Under the pieces are notes generated by a model. It worked only from the letters and a program-made list of their open reading frames with translations. It was not told the origin of the DNA and made no database searches. Positions 49,683-52,296 of a stretch of 52,296 nucleotides of DNA are shown here, piece after piece; position 1 is the stretch's first letter; every line of letters starts with the position of its first letter. Origin of the DNA: Prevotella sp. (lineage in GTDB: Bacteria; Bacteroidota; Bacteroidia; Bacteroidales; Bacteroidaceae); NCBI GenBank assembly GCA_017458005.1, contig JAFTGH010000053.1:1-52296 (forward strand). The letters run 5' to 3'. A program made the translations under genes and the position numbers.

Positions 49683-50651
49683 ATGTCTTTAAAAGGTAAT
49701 CTGTCTTTAGAGGAGTTTCTAACTGAGTGGCATAACGACAGTCCGACCGTGCTGGTACATACCAGTGGCTCGACGGGTAAGCCCAAGCCGATGCTTGTGG
49801 AGAAACGACGTATGGAGGCTTCGGCACGGATCACGTGTCAGTTCCTGGGGTTGCATGAGGGCGACACTGCCCTGCTCTGTATGCCCCTCGACTATATCGC
49901 TGGTAAGATGATGGTGGTACGTGCGCTGACCTGTGGATTGCGGTTGGTCAGCGTAGAGCCGAAAGGCTGTCCAGCGTGGGAAGGTCCCGTCGACTTCGCC
50001 GCTATGGTACCCTTACAGGTATGGAACTTGCTGCAGCAAGCGCCAGAGCGACTTCGCCAGATTCGTCATCTGATTATCGGTGGTGGTGCCATCAACGACG
50101 AGTTGGCAACAGCGTTGAAAGACCTGCCCAATCATATCTGGAGCACCTACGGTATGACAGAGACACTTTCGCATATTGCCCTCCGACGGCTCAACGGTCC
50201 TGACCGTAGCGACTGGTACACTCCCTTCGAGGGTGTCGAGGTGTCGCTGAATGCGGAGAACTGTCTGGTCATCAATGCCCCAGTCGTTCATGACGGCTTA
50301 TTAGTCACGAATGATATCGCCGAACTCTCAACTCAGCAATTCCGCATCCTTGGCAGGAAAGACAATGTCATCTGCTCTGGAGGTATCAAGATACAGATAG
50401 AGGAGGTGGAGCGATTGTTGCACCCCCATCTTCACGAACCATATATCATCACCAAAGCACCAGATACGAGACTCGGTGAACAGGTCGTCCTGCTCACTGA
50501 GTCAACAGATATCGATGCTGTTCGCCATTGCTGCGAGCAGGTGTTACCCAAATACTGGCAGCCCCGTCGTTACCTCCATGTCGACCACCTCCCTCTCACA
50601 GAGACAGGCAAGCCCGCCCGTGCCGAGGCAGAGCGATTGGCAACCTTTTAA
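49683..50651 (+). CDS. menE: o-Succinylbenzoate-CoA ligase, short form
   Basis: A 322-aa AMP-forming ligase. The phosphate loop is 'HTSGSTGKPKPM', then 'YGMTETLSHIALR', the hinge 'RILGRKDNVICSGGIKIQIEEVE' region, and the C-terminal catalytic Lys in 'LTETGKPARAE'. It is much shorter than E. coli MenE (~450 aa) and lacks most of the usual N-terminal subdomain. Compact MenE forms are known in Bacteroidota. It is the last gene of the menaquinone operon; menH and menA are not in the window. Confidence 0.9.
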   Translation: MSLKGNLSLEEFLTEWHNDSPTVLVHTSGSTGKPKPMLVEKRRMEASARITCQFLGLHEGDTALLCMPLDYIAGKMMVVRALTCGLRLVSVEPKGCPAWEGPVDFAAMVPLQVWNLLQQAPERLRQIRHLIIGGGAINDELATALKDLPNHIWSTYGMTETLSHIALRRLNGPDRSDWYTPFEGVEVSLNAENCLVINAPVVHDGLLVTNDIAELSTQQFRILGRKDNVICSGGIKIQIEEVERLLHPHLHEPYIITKAPDTRLGEQVVLLTESTDIDAVRHCCEQVLPKYWQPRRYLHVDHLPLTETGKPARAEAERLATF

Positions 50652-50675
50652 CATTGTGATATGAAAGTTTTTCCG

Positions 50676-50683
50676 TATCTTTG
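50676..50683 (+). promoter_or_regulatory. -7 promoter box of pepD
   Basis: TATCTTTG, 22 bp before the ATG at 50706. Confidence 0.65.
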
Positions 50684-50705
50684 CAACAAATAATAGTAAA
50701 AGCAA

Positions 50706-52142
50706 ATGAAACAGCCTACTTCCGAACGTGTGTTGAGCATTTTTCATGAACTCAACCAGATACCACGTCCCTCCCACCATGAGGAGCGTGTTGCCGACTA
50801 TCTCTGTCAGTTCGCACAGCGTCTGCACTTAGACTATGAGCGTGACGCGGAGAACTGTGTGGTCATCCGCAAACCTGCTACTCCTGGCTATGAGTCCTCC
50901 GAGCCCATCGTGCTGTTGAACCACATGGATATGGTGTGCGTGGGAATGTCCGACCCCCTCAACGACCCTGTTGAGGCATATACCGAGAATGGTTGGATGA
51001 AGGCACGAGGCACATCGTTGGGAGCCGACAATGGCATAGGACTCTCTATGGCTCTTGCCGTACTGGAGAGCAACAGTATTGAGCATCCTGCCTTGGAGGT
51101 CATGACGACGACCAACGAGGAGGATGGTATGTCGGGGGCAGCGCAACTGTCGAAGGACTTCCTTCGTGGACGGAAGGTGATCAACCTCGACTCGGAGGAT
51201 TACGACACCATCACCACAGGTGCCGCAGGCGCTTGCTTGCAGTTCCACAGACTGCCGATGGTGCCGGAGCCAGCCCCCACTGGTAAGTATCGCTGGTATC
51301 ATATCCGTTTCGAGGGTGGTCTTGGCGGACACTCTGGTGTGGACATCAACAAGGGACGATGCAGTGCCGTCATCCCCGCATGGGCTGTTCTGGCGGCGAT
51401 CTATAACGAGTACGACTTCCATCTCGCCCGTATTGAGGTAGGGGAGGCTAATGCCTCTATCGCATCGACTGCCGACCTGACGGTATGTGTGCGCTCTGGT
51501 GAGGCTGCTGAGTTTGTCAAGGCGCAGGAGGAGAGCATCAACGAGTGGTTGCGTGAGGAATACGGAGCACGCGATCCTCAGATGCGTTGCACCATTACGA
51601 AATGCGACAGGCAGGAGACGGTCATCCCCACTGAGACCTTCGAGGCGCTGATGCGGTGCTTGGAGCAGATACCGCAAGGGGTTGTCAAGATGAGCGATGT
51701 GATGCAGGACACGGTGGAGACATCGAACAACGTGGGTCGTATCAGTACAGAGAGCGACCATATTCTCGTCAGCACCCATACCCGTAGTTTCATCGATGTT
51801 GATATGGCAAGGCTTAGTAAGGATATTGCGGAGACTTTCGCAACCAATGGCGGTCACTCAGAGACCGTCATGTCGGCACCCGCATGGCAGGAAGACCAGC
51901 AGTCGGCATTCCTCCAACTCACCAGTGACACGTTCCTTGACGTGTTAGGATGGCGCCCCCGTTTAGTGGCGATGCACTTCGTACTTGAGGCAGGTTTCTT
52001 CGTTCAGCACTATCCCGGCATCCAGATAGCCTGCATAGGTCCTCGCATCGTAGAGCCCCACTCGGCAAGTGAGCGAGTAGAGTTAAAGACCATTGATGAC
52101 ATCTGGCAAGTGCTGCTTGAATTGCTGAAACGGTTGAAGTGA
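50706..52142 (+). CDS. pepD: Aminoacyl-histidine dipeptidase (Xaa-His dipeptidase)
   Basis: A 478-aa M20C metallopeptidase. Zinc ligands and catalytic residues: His in 'LLNHMDMVCVG', Asp in 'GTSLGADNGIGLSMALAVLE', the Glu pair in 'TTNEEDGMSGA' and Asp in 'VINLDSEDYDTI'. The dimerisation lid includes 'GGLGGHSGVDINKGR', and a C-terminal His-containing segment 'GPRIVEPHSASERVE' completes the site. It hydrolyses dipeptides such as carnosine-like Xaa-His. It has its own promoter after the men operon. Confidence 0.93.
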   Translation: MKQPTSERVLSIFHELNQIPRPSHHEERVADYLCQFAQRLHLDYERDAENCVVIRKPATPGYESSEPIVLLNHMDMVCVGMSDPLNDPVEAYTENGWMKARGTSLGADNGIGLSMALAVLESNSIEHPALEVMTTTNEEDGMSGAAQLSKDFLRGRKVINLDSEDYDTITTGAAGACLQFHRLPMVPEPAPTGKYRWYHIRFEGGLGGHSGVDINKGRCSAVIPAWAVLAAIYNEYDFHLARIEVGEANASIASTADLTVCVRSGEAAEFVKAQEESINEWLREEYGARDPQMRCTITKCDRQETVIPTETFEALMRCLEQIPQGVVKMSDVMQDTVETSNNVGRISTESDHILVSTHTRSFIDVDMARLSKDIAETFATNGGHSETVMSAPAWQEDQQSAFLQLTSDTFLDVLGWRPRLVAMHFVLEAGFFVQHYPGIQIACIGPRIVEPHSASERVELKTIDDIWQVLLELLKRLK

Positions 52143-52193
52143 CTCTCTTACTTTCCGATTTTTGGCTTATTGGTCATTTTGAGTGGTGAAATC

Positions 52194-52223
52194 TTTGGAA
52201 ACGTCGATAAATACTTACCTTTG
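52194..52223 (+). promoter_or_regulatory. Promoter at the right end of the window
   Basis: TTTG (52194-52197), 18 bp, then TACCTTTG (52216-52223): a full consensus. Confidence 0.65.
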
Positions 52224-52240
52224 CAGCATTTATTATTAAT

Positions 52241-52294
52241 ATGATGCAAAAAATGCTTTTTCTGCGGTTCAAATTCTACGATAAAGTATGGTAA
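52241..52294 (+). CDS. Candidate 17-residue leader peptide or small protein
   Basis: ATG at 52241 to TAA at 52292 encodes MMQKMLFLRFKFYDKVW, 18 bp after a good -7 box. The 3' context is outside the window, so a leader peptide, a small protein and chance cannot be told apart. Confidence 0.3.
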   Translation: MMQKMLFLRFKFYDKVW

Positions 52295-52296
52295 GC

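Overview
The window is a stretch of a Bacteroidota chromosome, most likely Prevotellaceae (Prevotella/Segatella type). Signs of this are the many TAnnTTTG -7 promoter boxes, weak Shine-Dalgarno sites, secreted glycosidases and a pectate lyase next to hybrid-style TPR sensor kinases, the DUF4230 and DUF4738-like families, a VirE/HU pair and a men operon without quinone alternatives. No rRNA, tRNA or CRISPR array was found.

Layout. 1-6.6 kb: the tail of an ISL3-type transposase, then an AraC-family regulator with a redox/aldehyde regulon. This consists of a divergent flavodoxin and a six-gene minus-strand operon: SDR, cupin-CMD, YqhD/BDH-like alcohol dehydrogenase, flavodoxin lipoprotein, and a DkgA-like aldo-keto reductase broken by a stop codon. 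Three promoters here share a two-half-site operator. 6.7-17.4 kb: one operon of kinase - GH2 - GH3 - GH31 (alpha-xylosidase type) - kinase, whose enzymes fit trimming of xyloglucan-like side chains. A GH30-like remnant follows. 17.8-22.5 kb: an accessory block with an AAA/DUF4143 ATPase carrying a repeated leader, an HU-like protein, and a VirE-type primase/ATPase enclosed by an 85-bp near-perfect inverted repeat with iterons and palindromes. 22.5-26 kb: an operon of MBL hydrolase, porin and SSS symporter. 26.1-31.1 kb: a small secreted protein plus a PL1 pectate lyase, trmO, and a degenerate histidine kinase lacking its phosphoacceptor. Two LacI-type operators sit at exactly the same distance from the promoters of the pectate-lyase operon and of the short transcript ahead of trmO. 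31.1-34.2 kb: an AGCS symporter, two DUF4230 proteins, and a striking 290-bp noncoding repeat array. 34.2-37.5 kb: a Ca2+-type P-ATPase and a lipoprotein. 37.5-41.6 kb: lysS-gpsA-pgi. 41.8-50.7 kb: three tandem ROK kinase paralogues running directly into a menaquinone operon (thioesterase, menF, menD, menB, menC, menE). 50.7 kb to the end: pepD and the start of another transcript.

Most of the window is ordinary metabolism. The strongest candidates for something new are the inverted-repeat VirE module (19.8-22.3 kb), the mirrored hairpin array (33.9-34.2 kb), the sequence-deducible AraC regulon, the two-promoter LacI-type regulon, the pseudokinase at 30.3 kb, and the ROK trio with decayed active sites fused to the men operon. 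All assignments come from reading the sequence. No database search was run.
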